Shown: positions 24,440 to 34,100, numbered from the stretch's first letter. The stretch is 44,807 nt of DNA from Flavobacteriales bacterium (GCA_947470515.1 CANITF010000025.1:1-44807), one strand, 5' to 3'. A program made the numbers and translations. Notes: generated from the letters alone by a model not told the origin.

Positions 24440-24671
24440 GAGATTCTTCCACAGAGTTGGCACAGTAATCTTATTCGTTTCGGCGGAGCCCATGTAGTTT
24501 ATTCTTGAAGCTCTACAATTTTGACCATCAGGGAAGTCTCAGGCAAACAATGGCGGGCTGCATTTCGATTTATCGAAAATAGAATTCGTTCTTACAGCAG
24601 ATTACAACGATTGTCGGCAACCCTAAACCTGTTTTCTGTAGCTTCAGAAAACGCAGCTACATGGGTTTTTT
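24440..24671 (+). ncRNA. Candidate stand-alone structured RNA (class unknown; 6S-like is one option)
   Basis: A non-coding 232-nt unit. CCCATGTAG (24489-24497) pairs perfectly with CTACATGGG (24657-24665), enclosing about 160 nt, and six T follow (24666-24671). Inside, GCTG (24557-24560) pairs with CAGC (24595-24598) around two hairpins, TTTCGAT/ATCGAAA (24563-24578) and AGAA-TTCG-TTCT with a UUCG tetraloop (24581-24592). GTTTTCTG/CAGAAAAC forms another (24631-24652). A 5' hairpin AGATT/AATCT lies at 24441-24471. No gene on the same strand follows, so it is not a normal riboswitch. Size and closing helix suggest a housekeeping or regulatory RNA; assignment to a 6S-type RNA is inference only. 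Confidence 0.65.
24637..24671 (+). terminator. Terminator at the end of the structured RNA
   Basis: TGTAGCT (24637-24643) with AGCTACA (24655-24661), then TGGG and six T. It competes with the GTTTTCTG/CAGAAAAC hairpin and with the long closing helix. The T run overlaps the stop codon of the convergent lipoprotein gene. Confidence 0.7.
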
Positions 24672-25023
24672 AATTTAATACTCCTAAACTATCCATCTCT
24701 TCTATCGAAACAGTAGGAGGGAACCCACCATTTTTCACTTTTTGAAGTATAAAAGAACCCATTACTTCAGCCTTTTCTTTGGTGGAAAAACCGCGATTAC
24801 CTTGAATGGCAGGGATGTTTTTTTGATCAATCATTAGTTTGCCATCTTTCAATAATTGATATCCCCATGTTGCATCTTGGTTTTCTATCACAGCAACAGA
24901 AAATTCAGCATTACTATTGTTTTTTATTGGAGCTTTTGTGTCAACTATTTCTTCTTTTGAATGCTCAATAGTGGAATTACAACTTGCTATTAGAAGTATG
25001 AAAAATATAAAAAATGCTTTCAT
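24670..25023 (-). CDS. DUF4907-like lipoprotein, 117 aa
   Basis: The signal sequence ends in the lipobox L-I-A-S-C (Cys15), so it should be lipid-anchored. The rest (about 40-115) reads W-G-Y-Q-L-L-K-D-G-K-L-M-I-D-Q-K-N-I-P-A-I-Q-G-N-R-G-F, then A-E-V-M-G-S-F-I-L-Q-K-V, G-G-F-P-P-T-V-S and a C-terminal L-G-V-L. I recognise this as the DUF4907 pattern of Bacteroidetes, function unknown. It is the last gene of the Kelch operon, starting 2 bp after the preceding stop. Confidence 0.78.
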   Translation of the reverse strand: MKAFFIFFILLIASCNSTIEHSKEEIVDTKAPIKNNSNAEFSVAVIENQDATWGYQLLKDGKLMIDQKNIPAIQGNRGFSTKEKAEVMGSFILQKVKNGGFPPTVSIEEMDSLGVLN

Positions 25024-25025
25024 GT

Positions 25026-26246
25026 TTATAAAACTATCAATTTCCCTGTTGATTTTTTATTCTTTGAACTATTTACAAGTGTATAAAAATAATTACCTGA
25101 AGATAAATTCGAGGTGTTAATTGAAATTGAATTATTCGAAGTATAATTAGCTTCTATTTTTGATGTTAACTCTTCTCCTGTTATAGAATAGAATTGCAAT
25201 TTCAGTTCGAATGGATTATCATCATGAATGTTAATTGTTGCAATTTCTTTTGCAGGATTCGGATAGATTGATGAAATAAAATTAGAAGTGTTTTCGGTCA
25301 TCCCAACAATTCCAAAATAGGCGTAAAAATCATCTAGGAATATCCCATTGTAACCAGTTCCTAAATATGCAACACCGTCAATTACAAATGAAACAGCATT
25401 TTTCCGTCCAGACCCAATAAAATCAGTACGCTGAATCCAAGAATTTCCAAAATAATTATATTCCCAAACATCTTTTTTATAAGCATAATTGACATCTTCT
25501 CCAGTAGCTATAAATCCTGTTGGGAAAATACCCCAACCTGTTGCTCCAGCTCTTGCCGTTCCTGGGAAATTTGCTTTTTGCATCCATGTATCTGTTGTCG
25601 GAGTGTACATCCAAAAGTCTGTTCTTAAAACACCATCATCGCCTGTACCAATATAACCATTGTCACCCATTTGAAAACCGACAGCTTGTCTTCTAGCTGT
25701 ACCAGAAAAATCGTTCAATTGTGTCCATGTATTTGTCGTTGGCTCGTATTTGTAAAAATCCTTTGTAAGCCCAGTTAAATCTTGCCCCGTTCCAACATAT
25801 GCAATACTATTAATCGTAAATGAGATTGCTTGACGTCGAGCTGTACCAATAAAATCTGCTTTTTGAGTCCATGCACCAGTTCCTAAATCATATTCCCATA
25901 AATCTTTGAAATAAGGATTCGTATCTCCCTGACCCAAGCATACGTAGCCTTTATTCCCAATAGCAAAACTACTGGCTGAACCACGACTTAATCCACTCCC
26001 AGAAAGTCCACCAATAGATTCTTCATTGTCCCAGTTATTTTGCGATGGACTATAAGAATACATTTTTCGATTAAATCCAAAATCATCCAAGCCGCCAATC
26101 ACATATCCATCATGTTGTAAAACAAAACTTGCGCAAGATCCTTTTAAAGGGCCATTTACTGAATCTCGTTGTATCCAAATATCTTGCGAAAATGAAGTAT
26201 AAGAAATTACTAGACCGAGAAATAAATTAATAGTATTCTTGCTCAT
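25026..26246 (-). CDS. Kelch-type beta-propeller T9SS protein, paralogue 1
   Basis: A 406-aa protein with a signal peptide (about 1-20, ending S-F-S-Q). Kelch-type repeats of about 50 residues follow to about residue 310. The repeating core is R-x-x-A-x-x-F-x-I-x-x-x-x-Y-V/I-G-T-G-x-D followed by D-F/L-W-x-Y-x-P-x-T-x-x-W-x-Q. This should fold as a six- or seven-bladed propeller. A T9SS sorting domain closes the protein (I-Y-P-N-P-A-K-E, then S-S-G-N-Y-F-Y). Its ATG overlaps the previous stop by 1 nt (TAATG). The role is presumably ligand binding at or outside the surface; no enzyme motif is seen. Confidence 0.87.
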   Translation of the reverse strand: MSKNTINLFLGLVISYTSFSQDIWIQRDSVNGPLKGSCASFVLQHDGYVIGGLDDFGFNRKMYSYSPSQNNWDNEESIGGLSGSGLSRGSASSFAIGNKGYVCLGQGDTNPYFKDLWEYDLGTGAWTQKADFIGTARRQAISFTINSIAYVGTGQDLTGLTKDFYKYEPTTNTWTQLNDFSGTARRQAVGFQMGDNGYIGTGDDGVLRTDFWMYTPTTDTWMQKANFPGTARAGATGWGIFPTGFIATGEDVNYAYKKDVWEYNYFGNSWIQRTDFIGSGRKNAVSFVIDGVAYLGTGYNGIFLDDFYAYFGIVGMTENTSNFISSIYPNPAKEIATINIHDDNPFELKLQFYSITGEELTSKIEANYTSNNSISINTSNLSSGNYFYTLVNSSKNKKSTGKLIVL

Positions 26247-27466
26247 TACAATAGAATAATTTGTTGTGTTTTTAATATTGCTTTTGATTTATCTAATGCA
26301 ACCAGCATATAAACTCCAGCATTGATGTCAGAATGATCGAAATTTAAAACTTCCTCAAAATTTCTCGCAACATGTTTCAAAAGTTTTCCATCAGTCGAAT
26401 ATATGGCAAATGAATTTATTGATTCATTCGTTGAAACTATTTGAAATGTATTATGTGATGGGTTTGGAAATACGTTGAAATTAACATCCACTAATTCTTC
26501 TGTTCCAAGGATCAGACCGGGAGTGTATTCTTCCATTCCATCTTTTTTACCAGAATATCCTTTTCCTGTTCCGACATATGCTTTGCCATTTACAACAAAA
26601 GCAATAGCATTTTTTCTTTCGCTTCCTCCGTATGGCGCCTTTGAGACCCAATCATTGGTGTTAGGGTTATATTCCCATAAATCGTCTAATATTCCGCCAT
26701 CCGAACCCATGCATACAAATCCACGTTCGCTTATAGTAAAAGTGCAACAGGCACCTCTTTCACTTGCCGGTAAATCTGTTATTTGTGTCCACTGATTGGT
26801 TCCAGCATTGTACTTCCAAAAATCTTTTTTATAAACATCTTCGCTTGCTCCGAGTCCAACGTAACCATAATAACCGATTGAGAAAGATGCTAATTGATAC
26901 CGAACTCCTCCAGGAAAACTAGCGCGTTGCGTCCATTGGTTTATACTTGGTTTGTATTCCCACATTTGACTTGAATAGAAACTTGGAGCACTTTTACCAC
27001 CACAAACATATCCCTTCGAATCAACAGTGAATGCTGTAGCAAAGTACATCCCTGTGCCGCTACCACCTGGATAGTTTGCTACTTGCAACCAACTATTTGT
27101 GATTGGATTATATTCCCAAAAATCATTTAATTTAATTCCTAGAGCGGATTCATCATTATCGATTCCCGTTCCAACATACCCTTTTCCACCTATTGCAAAT
27201 GCTACTGCATCTCTTCTTGCGGAACCCGGAAGATTAGCGATTTGCGTCCAAACATCTAAAATTGGATCGTATTTCCAAAAGTCATTGTGTACAATCTCAA
27301 CAGTATCGACTCCAGTACCAACATAACCAAAATCGCCAATTGAAAAGGCTACAGCTCTCTCTCTTTTAAGTCCAGCAAAGTCATTTTTCTTTAACCATGA
27401 ATTTGGAGCTTGGCCAAATAGACAAAAAGGCAAAGTAACTATAAGAAGACTAATTATTTTCATCAT
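26246..27466 (-). CDS. Kelch-type beta-propeller T9SS protein, paralogue 2
   Basis: 406 aa with a signal peptide (about 1-19, C-L-F-G-Q). The propeller repeats are visible as W-K-Y-D-P-I-L-D-V-W-T-Q, W-E-Y-N-P-I-T-N-S-W-L-Q, W-E-Y-K-P-S-I-N-Q-W-T-Q, W-K-Y-N-A-G-T-N-Q-W-T-Q and W-E-Y-N-P-N-T-N-D-W-V-S. Each repeat carries G-Y/F-V-x-x-G. The sorting domain starts at V-F-P-N-P-S-H-N-T-F and ends I-L-L. It follows paralogue 3 after 6 bp. Close resemblance to its neighbours indicates tandem gene duplication. Confidence 0.87.
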   Translation of the reverse strand: MMKIISLLIVTLPFCLFGQAPNSWLKKNDFAGLKRERAVAFSIGDFGYVGTGVDTVEIVHNDFWKYDPILDVWTQIANLPGSARRDAVAFAIGGKGYVGTGIDNDESALGIKLNDFWEYNPITNSWLQVANYPGGSGTGMYFATAFTVDSKGYVCGGKSAPSFYSSQMWEYKPSINQWTQRASFPGGVRYQLASFSIGYYGYVGLGASEDVYKKDFWKYNAGTNQWTQITDLPASERGACCTFTISERGFVCMGSDGGILDDLWEYNPNTNDWVSKAPYGGSERKNAIAFVVNGKAYVGTGKGYSGKKDGMEEYTPGLILGTEELVDVNFNVFPNPSHNTFQIVSTNESINSFAIYSTDGKLLKHVARNFEEVLNFDHSDINAGVYMLVALDKSKAILKTQQIILL

Positions 27467-27472
27467 ATTTTA

Positions 27473-28633
27473 TTAATTAAAAGTAATTTTCCCGAATTGA
27501 ACAGATTTATTTTTATACAGAATTGCATAGAAATAAATTCCATTTGTCAAATTGTCTCTATTTATAGTATGAAGTGTATTCTGAATAGCTTCTTCTTTTA
27601 TTTTTCTACCGTCTGAAGAGAATAATTGAATTTTACTATTCATTATAATTTCTTGTTCTACATTTGAAAAGTCAAAATTTATTTGATCAACACTTGGATT
27701 AGGAAAAACATTAATATTCAGTTTTGAAAGGTCGTTTTCTACTTGACCAAGTGGGTCAAAATCAAATGCCCAGAAATCATTCATGTTAATTCCATTAGTA
27801 CCGGTTCCAAAATATCCTTTGTTATTGATTGAAAAAGCAACAGGGAATCTTCTACTAGTGCCAGGGAAAAGACAAATCAAATTCCATTGATTATTACCAG
27901 GGTTGAATTCCCAAACTTCGTTTGTTACTAATGATAGCGATCCGACATATCCACACGTCATGTATCCTTTGTTATTCATCGTAAATCCTGCACCACCGTT
28001 ACTCGTTAAACCTGGAAAAGAAGTTCTAACGATCCATTGATCAAGCGCTGGTTTATATTCGTAAAATGTAGTCCCAGATTTCACAAAACCACTACTATTA
28101 GTTGAAAAGGAGGTGCTCCAAGATCCAAAATAGGTTGGGGAATTTGCTTTTATTGCCCATGTATTTGTTAATGGTGAATACTCAGCAAGTTGATTCCCAA
28201 AATAAACATATCCTTTATTTGCTACAGAAAAAACTTGCACATCACCAACAGATAAAGGACAACTTGCTATCTGTGCCCAAACATTTGTAATCGGATTATA
28301 TTCATAAAACTCACCATTTAGGGCAGATCCTCCACCAACATATCCGCGATCACTAGTTGAAAATGCAACTGCACCATGATTTAGAACAGGAAAATTGGCT
28401 TTTTGTGTCCAAGAATCTGATGCAGGATCATATTGCCACCAATCTTTATAATTGATATCAACACCAGTTCCATTTACATGTCCTAACCCCATATATCCTT
28501 TGTTAGCAATTGATATTCCAGTTGCCCTATGTCTTCCAACGCCTCCAAAATCAGCTTTTTGAATCCATGGATTTGCCTGAATATTAGGAATATCAAGTAA
28601 TAGAATTAATACTATGATGAGTTGATTCTTCAT
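27473..28633 (-). CDS. Kelch-type beta-propeller T9SS protein, paralogue 3
   Basis: 386 aa, slightly shorter than its neighbours. Signal peptide about 1-20. Repeats include Q-Y-D-P-A-S-D-S-W-T-Q, E-Y-N-P-I-T-N-V-W-A-Q, E-Y-S-P-L-T-N-T-W-A and E-F-N-P-G-N-N-Q-W-N-L, alternating with N-K-G-Y-x-x-x-G strands. The fourth repeat is more diverged (E-Y-K-P-A-L-D-Q-W-I-V). The C-terminal sorting domain begins V-F-P-N-P-S-V-D-Q-I. Its start directly abuts the stop of paralogue 4, so translation is probably coupled. Confidence 0.86.
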   Translation of the reverse strand: MKNQLIIVLILLLDIPNIQANPWIQKADFGGVGRHRATGISIANKGYMGLGHVNGTGVDINYKDWWQYDPASDSWTQKANFPVLNHGAVAFSTSDRGYVGGGSALNGEFYEYNPITNVWAQIASCPLSVGDVQVFSVANKGYVYFGNQLAEYSPLTNTWAIKANSPTYFGSWSTSFSTNSSGFVKSGTTFYEYKPALDQWIVRTSFPGLTSNGGAGFTMNNKGYMTCGYVGSLSLVTNEVWEFNPGNNQWNLICLFPGTSRRFPVAFSINNKGYFGTGTNGINMNDFWAFDFDPLGQVENDLSKLNINVFPNPSVDQINFDFSNVEQEIIMNSKIQLFSSDGRKIKEEAIQNTLHTINRDNLTNGIYFYAILYKNKSVQFGKITFN

Positions 28634-29848
28634 TTAGTTGGCGATAATAATTTTACCTTTTTTAAAACTGTTTCCTTCGTAATTCAATTGATAGATATAT
28701 TGTCCATTTTGAAGGGTTGCAACATCTATGTTGCACATTGAAGATTCGAAATTTGTTGAACTAATAAGTTTTCCTGTTGCTGAAAACAATGAACATGTAA
28801 CGTTCTCAATTTGAATGAATTCGGGTAATTCTTTTAAAGCAATACAAATGTTTTCAGAAGCTGGATTAGGGTAGGTGTTAATCGTTAAATGTTCCATTTT
28901 TCGTGTCAAAACAGAAAGTATTTGATCAAACATCCAAAAATCTTTAAAGTTGGTACCACTTGTTCCTGTTCCTGTATATGCTCTTGAGCCTATAACAAAC
29001 GATGTTAAATACCTTCTAGGCGTCCCTGCGAAATCTTCAATTTGTATCCAACTGTTTAAAATGGGATCATATTCCCACATATCAGGATAATTGTTACCGC
29101 TTGAATAATCGTCACCTGATCCAATATAACCGAGACCATTAACAGCAAAACCAGTGGCTTCTTGACGCTCAAAGGTTCCAACAGGAGCTTTTACTACCCA
29201 TTGATTTGTGACAGGGTTGTATTGGTAAAAATCATTTGATGAACCACTATTCGTATCGCCAGTTCCTAAATACCCAAAATTTCCTATTGAAAAAGCAACC
29301 GAAGAAGTTCTTGGCAATCCGGGTAAACTCGCTCTAACAATCCATTGATCTGTAAGCGGATTATATTCGTAAAAATCATTTGAGTTACCACTGAATGTTT
29401 GTCCAGTTCCAACATAACCCTTCCCATTTATTGAAAATGCTATAGCACCTCTTCTTTCAACACCAGGTAGATCAGCAATTTGAGTCCAAGTATTTAATTC
29501 GGGTTCATAGGAATAGAAGTTGTTTGAATAGCTGCCATTTGAAAGTCGACCAGTTCCTACATAACCTTTGTTACCAATTGTGAATGATGTAGCATGAAAA
29601 CATTCTCCTTCAGGGTAATTAGCTATTTGTGTCCAAGTATCTGATGAAGGATCATATTTCCAAAAATCCTCGTATTCAACTCCAATTACGGAATTAATAT
29701 GCCCTAAACCTATATAACCAAAGTTCCCAATAGAGAAAGAGGTGGCTCTATGCCTAGCTTCACCTCCAAAATTCGATTTTTCAAACCATGGTTGGGCCAT
29801 TGAATAAAATTGGAATAAGGCAAAAAATACGACAAATAATTTTCTCAT
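28634..29848 (-). CDS. Kelch-type beta-propeller T9SS protein, paralogue 4
   Basis: 404 aa with a signal peptide (about 1-18, F-Y-S-M-A-Q). Six clear Kelch units, for example F-W-K-Y-D-P-S-S-D-T-W-T-Q-I-A, F-Y-S-Y-E-P-E-L-N-T-W-T-Q-I-A and F-Y-E-Y-N-P-L-T-D-Q-W-I-V-R, each followed by R-x-x-A/S-x-A-F-S-I-G/N-x-x-G-Y-x-G-T-G. The sorting domain starts T-Y-P-N-P-A-S-E-N. Its start codon shares 1 nt with the stop of the GEVED gene (TAATG). Its N-terminal region is very like that of paralogue 3, suggesting recent duplication. Confidence 0.87.
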   Translation of the reverse strand: MRKLFVVFFALFQFYSMAQPWFEKSNFGGEARHRATSFSIGNFGYIGLGHINSVIGVEYEDFWKYDPSSDTWTQIANYPEGECFHATSFTIGNKGYVGTGRLSNGSYSNNFYSYEPELNTWTQIADLPGVERRGAIAFSINGKGYVGTGQTFSGNSNDFYEYNPLTDQWIVRASLPGLPRTSSVAFSIGNFGYLGTGDTNSGSSNDFYQYNPVTNQWVVKAPVGTFERQEATGFAVNGLGYIGSGDDYSSGNNYPDMWEYDPILNSWIQIEDFAGTPRRYLTSFVIGSRAYTGTGTSGTNFKDFWMFDQILSVLTRKMEHLTINTYPNPASENICIALKELPEFIQIENVTCSLFSATGKLISSTNFESSMCNIDVATLQNGQYIYQLNYEGNSFKKGKIIIAN

Positions 29849-30987
29849 TATTGGATCATTAATTTTTTAGAATACAATTGCTTTTCTTTCCCGAATTGAA
29901 CAGTGTACATGCCATTCTTTAAATTCAAGATTGAGATATTCTCACCATTATATAGATCAATGTGTTTAACAATTTTTCCAGTTAAATCAATAATTTCAAC
30001 CTTTCCTTGGATTCCTTTAATTGAAAAATTTGTTGTTGCTGGGTTAGGAAATAAAATAAAATCTTGTTCAATCAATTCTTCATTTCCTAAAAAGTCTGCA
30101 TTAATGGATATGTTATACGCTCCACTCGCATTTCCCCATCCTTCAACAATGACATAAGCAAGTCCTAGTCCAGCTGTTTCAAACGTTAAAGAAGAAGAAG
30201 TTGTACCGCATCCTGCTGCATCATCATTAAAAGCAACAATATTTCCAAATGCATCCACAACACTTAAAAAAGTATCAAAGGAAGAACCGCATAAAGAAAC
30301 AGTGATTGATTGCATCAAAGGTGAAGGTGTAATCTGATAATAAACATCTGGAGAATTATAAACCAAATTCTGATTAGAATAGCAAAATGAATTATCACCT
30401 GTATTTGTATATGGCAAGGTTGCCACAATTATTGGATCAACTGTGTCATCTCCAACATATGCACTGCAATCAATGCCATTTCCAATTGTAATACTAAAAT
30501 CCATTACGGAACCCCAAGCAAATGTTGCGCAAGGATTTAAGGGCAATATTCCTTGTTCTTGCTGCGTAACGCGCATTCTAGTTACTCCATTTTGAGCACC
30601 AGCTGGAACATTGAAATTAAAAATAGATAAGGGAGTAGGTGGTATTCCAGACCAAGTACCAATCGATTCTGATGGATCAAATAATCCATTTTGGTCATAA
30701 TCAATCCATGCTTCACCAGCTCCTGCATAATTCCCACCACATGTGCTAAATTGAATATTGGCAACATATGACCCTCCAGCATTTAAGGTTGTTCCCAATG
30801 CCGTTAAATTTTGTAAGCCAATAACACCGGGACAACCAATATAATTGATAGAACCTAAAACACCGGTCAACTGAACCGACCCAACGTTGGAATCAGCTGT
30901 ACTTGTTGGTCCAACCGCAGTGCAATATTGCGCGTTTGTAGAAAAAATCGTCAATGACGTGAATAGAAGCAAGTGGATATTTCTCAT
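29848..30987 (-). CDS. GEVED- and PPC-domain T9SS cargo protein
   Basis: First gene of the Kelch operon, 379 aa from the chosen start. Signal peptide about 1-20 (M-R-N-I-H-L-L-L-F-T-S-L-T, ending T-N-A-Q). A GEVED domain (about 75-165) has the core E-A-W-I-D-Y-D-Q-N-G-L-F. A PPC-like beta-sandwich (about 200-300) has S-F-D-T-F-L-S-V-V-D and A-Y-V-I-V-E-G-W-G. The T9SS sorting domain begins L-F-P-N-P-A-T-T-N-F and ends K-L-M-I-Q. The frame is open to 31029, but the ATG at 30987 gives a clean signal peptide and lies after a promoter-like TATCTTAG. Both domains are non-catalytic and usual in secreted adhesins or proteases. Confidence 0.85.
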   Translation of the reverse strand: MRNIHLLLFTSLTIFSTNAQYCTAVGPTSTADSNVGSVQLTGVLGSINYIGCPGVIGLQNLTALGTTLNAGGSYVANIQFSTCGGNYAGAGEAWIDYDQNGLFDPSESIGTWSGIPPTPLSIFNFNVPAGAQNGVTRMRVTQQEQGILPLNPCATFAWGSVMDFSITIGNGIDCSAYVGDDTVDPIIVATLPYTNTGDNSFCYSNQNLVYNSPDVYYQITPSPLMQSITVSLCGSSFDTFLSVVDAFGNIVAFNDDAAGCGTTSSSLTFETAGLGLAYVIVEGWGNASGAYNISINADFLGNEELIEQDFILFPNPATTNFSIKGIQGKVEIIDLTGKIVKHIDLYNGENISILNLKNGMYTVQFGKEKQLYSKKLMIQ

Positions 30988-31004
30988 AGCAATAGTTAAT
31001 TGTG

Positions 31005-31012
31005 CTAAGATA
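31005..31012 (-). promoter_or_regulatory. Promoter-like box of the GEVED/Kelch operon
   Basis: On the minus strand, TATCTTAG is one base off TAnnTTTG, 17 bp before the ATG at 30987. A terminator for the upstream CotH gene lies just before it (31084-31106), which supports a new promoter here. Confidence 0.45.
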
Positions 31013-31077
31013 GAGAAATTCCTTAACATACAGTTAACATTGGGTTGTTATTTGGTTAAAAAAGAAATTTGATGAAA

Positions 31078-31108
31078 AGCAAAAGCCCCAGATTTTACTG
31101 AGGCTCTT
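31078..31108 (-). terminator. Rho-independent terminator after the CotH gene (minus strand)
   Basis: AGCCTCAG (31106-31099) with CTGGGGCT (31091-31084), one mismatch, then TTTTGCTTTTC on the minus strand. It separates the CotH gene from the Kelch operon. Confidence 0.75.
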
Positions 31109-31132
31109 ATTGTATTCTTTATTTAGATGTTT

Positions 31133-34100
31133 TTATAATTTCACAACCATTGATCGCTTATTGTTCATTTCAATGTAGTAAGATCCAGAAGTGTAATTTG
31201 ATAAATCTATTTCCTGATTTCCAGCTGAATAATTTTTAGTGTGTAAAAGCTCACCAATACTGCTATAAACATTTATAACTGACTCTTCGCTCACACTAAT
31301 AAATATTTTATCTCTCGTTGGGTTTGGATAAAGTGATAAATTACTTGAAGATAACTCTGCAATCGATAAGCCACAGTTTGAATCATATGCTTTTCCTGGT
31401 GAACCATCAGGACAACCCGCTATCCAGTTAGTTGATTCATTCATAAATCCTGTAGAACTCACTAATTCTAGTGTTTTACCATTTCCATCTGGTTCAGTTG
31501 TCCAAGGTGCTGAATTTAGATAATTAGCAGAAAATTGCGCAATACCAGTTTCATCATACAAAATAATTCCATCTTGCGCACCCAATGCAAGACCTGTTGG
31601 TCCAGAAAAGTTTGTTACTAAAGGATGGATTACACTAAATAAAGTCAAATCTTTGGCTAATACTAAATAGTCATGCGGTAAAATAACCGTTCCAGCAGGA
31701 ATAATGTATCCTCCAGTAATTCCACCATCACTTATTGACCATCCACTTAAATCAATTGGGGCATCAGATGTTGAATGAATTTCAAACCAATCACCAGCAT
31801 CAGAAGTCGGTGAGGATTTATAATTTATTTCAGAAATAATTAACGTAGAGTCACATGGGAAATAAGCTTCTCCTGGTGATCCTTTAACACAACCTGCAAA
31901 CCATGCGTTCGGGTCGTTTTGTCCTTGGCTATTTCCTTCAAATTCTATCGATCTTCCATATCCATTTGTTCCAATTGGCCATGGATAAGTTGTCGCATAA
32001 GTTACTTCAGTTAATAACGTATTATTTGCTTTATAAATATATAATGTTTGTCCTGTATTCCTCAATGAAAAGCCTAAAGGTCCAATGTAATTTGAAACAG
32101 ATGGGTACTGATTTTGAAACAATGATGTGTCAGAAACAATAACAAGGCGACCATCTGCTGGGATAACCGTTTGCAGTGGGAATGTATAAACATGTAAAAA
32201 ATTTGTGTCTTTAATTATCATTCCACTGACATCCAATGAAACATTCATCGTATTGTGAATTTCAATCCAATCACCACCATTAATTGAGTTTTCTGCATCT
32301 GGCATTAATTCTGAAATTTCAATTGGATTTGTTACGAGACTTCCTGTAAACCAAGCAGTAAAAGCACAATTTACAGTTGGTGTAATGTTCACTTCTTGAT
32401 TGTAATTATTTGTTGCAAAAAGAGCATTCGGGTCCCAATGATTAAAGGTATAACCAGGGTTTGGAATAGCAGTAATTTTTACAGGAACTCCTTTAAAATA
32501 AACACCATTCCATGGGTATTCTATTTCACTCGGTTCAATTGTCGAAATGTGAATTCTACCAGCTCCTGCAGGTTGAACATTTAGCGTATAAGTTACCTGT
32601 CCTGCAAGTCCAAAAAATGATTGAACTACATTTCTTGCCCCTGCAATTCTATTACTATTCCAGGTAAGCATGTTGTTCATTGTATTCAAGAAATTTGTCA
32701 TATTACCACTCCATCTCGTATGATGTCTCGGTATCCAAGGTGCAACTTCATTAATCATTGAGTTCCCCATGCTTTGGACGCGATTTTGTTGCCAAATGGT
32801 ATTAATCAAATCTGCATAACGGTCAATGAAATAGTTTCTGAATTGAAGATTACCCAATAATTTTGCTGTTATCACATCCATGTGAATAAAAGCTTCATTC
32901 GTTGCTTGGGTCAGAAAATTATCATTAGCAGTTGCGCCATATAATCCATAACCAAAATCTAAATCCATTAAAATCATTCTCCACTTTTCGCCTGGAACGT
33001 TCCAATATTTTATGTTATTGGCTTGTCCATTACTCCAGTCACCATTTCCATAATACGTTTCTGTGATGATATAATCAGCATAATTCTCTAAGTCGATTAA
33101 TGAATCAGCTAAATTGTAAAAAGTTGCACTTAATGGATCTGCAGCAGCAATTGAATTATACATTGGCCAAAAATTATCCATCGTTCCATCATTTGCTTCA
33201 AAAGCCATATAATTTTCAGTTAATACAGATACACTATCGGCATCAAATCCTTTATTACTTTCAATATAATCATTGTTTAATGTTTCTCGAACTTCATATT
33301 CTCCAAAATATTCTCCGTTTAAAAACACTATAACAGGAGTATAACCCATGTAATCATTATGTGTACTTTTCGCAAGTCTTTGCATGAATGCATCTCTCAT
33401 TCTTGTTCCTCCGTAATCGTTTCCACCATTGCGTAAATTGAAATCTTTGAATTTTGTTACATAAGGCTTGTCTGGAATTAACGCATAATTTATTTTTGAC
33501 ATTCCATAGTCATCACGGCATTTAATTCTGAAACTTTTTTGAGGTTGAGCACGAGACCAACCGCCATGGATTTTTAAGCCAATACTGCCTTCGAATTTTT
33601 GTGTGCTGTCCGTTGAAATATATTCAATATAGGAATAACGTTCCCAATCTTCCCAAAAATTAGCTCCGAAATAAGGGTAGCCAGTGTTGTAATCTGGTGG
33701 ACCTAATACATAAATACCAGTATTTGTATCATATAAATTAAGTGAATCTGTTGAAACTGATATTACAGGTAGCCCAACATAAGCTTCATTTATTATAAAC
33801 GTATTTTTTTCCGTAGCACTTGCAAGTGAGTTGTTCGAAGGGTCGAAACATCTAGCAGCTAAAACTTTCGTTGTAGGAATAGTTATTGGCCCAGTATATA
33901 GGGGAGAAGTGCTCGTTGGAATACTACCATTCAATGTGTATCGAATTTCAACACCAACTTGGATTGTTAGAAGTTCAACTGTTTGACCTGTTGCGTATAT
34001 TCCAGCAGGAACAGTTACAATTGGTTTTTGTAACATCACAGCGAAGCAATTGGTGGAATTTTGTGTATTTGGGGTTGGATTTGGACTGATACACCATGCA

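Noticed and set aside
24530-24560. Glycine riboswitch
   Set aside because: TCTCAGGCAAA resembles a piece of the glycine aptamer, but the other conserved blocks are absent and no gene on the plus strand follows.
26475-27326. Open frames on the plus strand across the Kelch genes
   Set aside because: They are antisense to clear Kelch repeats, Pro/Ser-rich with no domain, and arise from the repeated codon pattern of the real genes.
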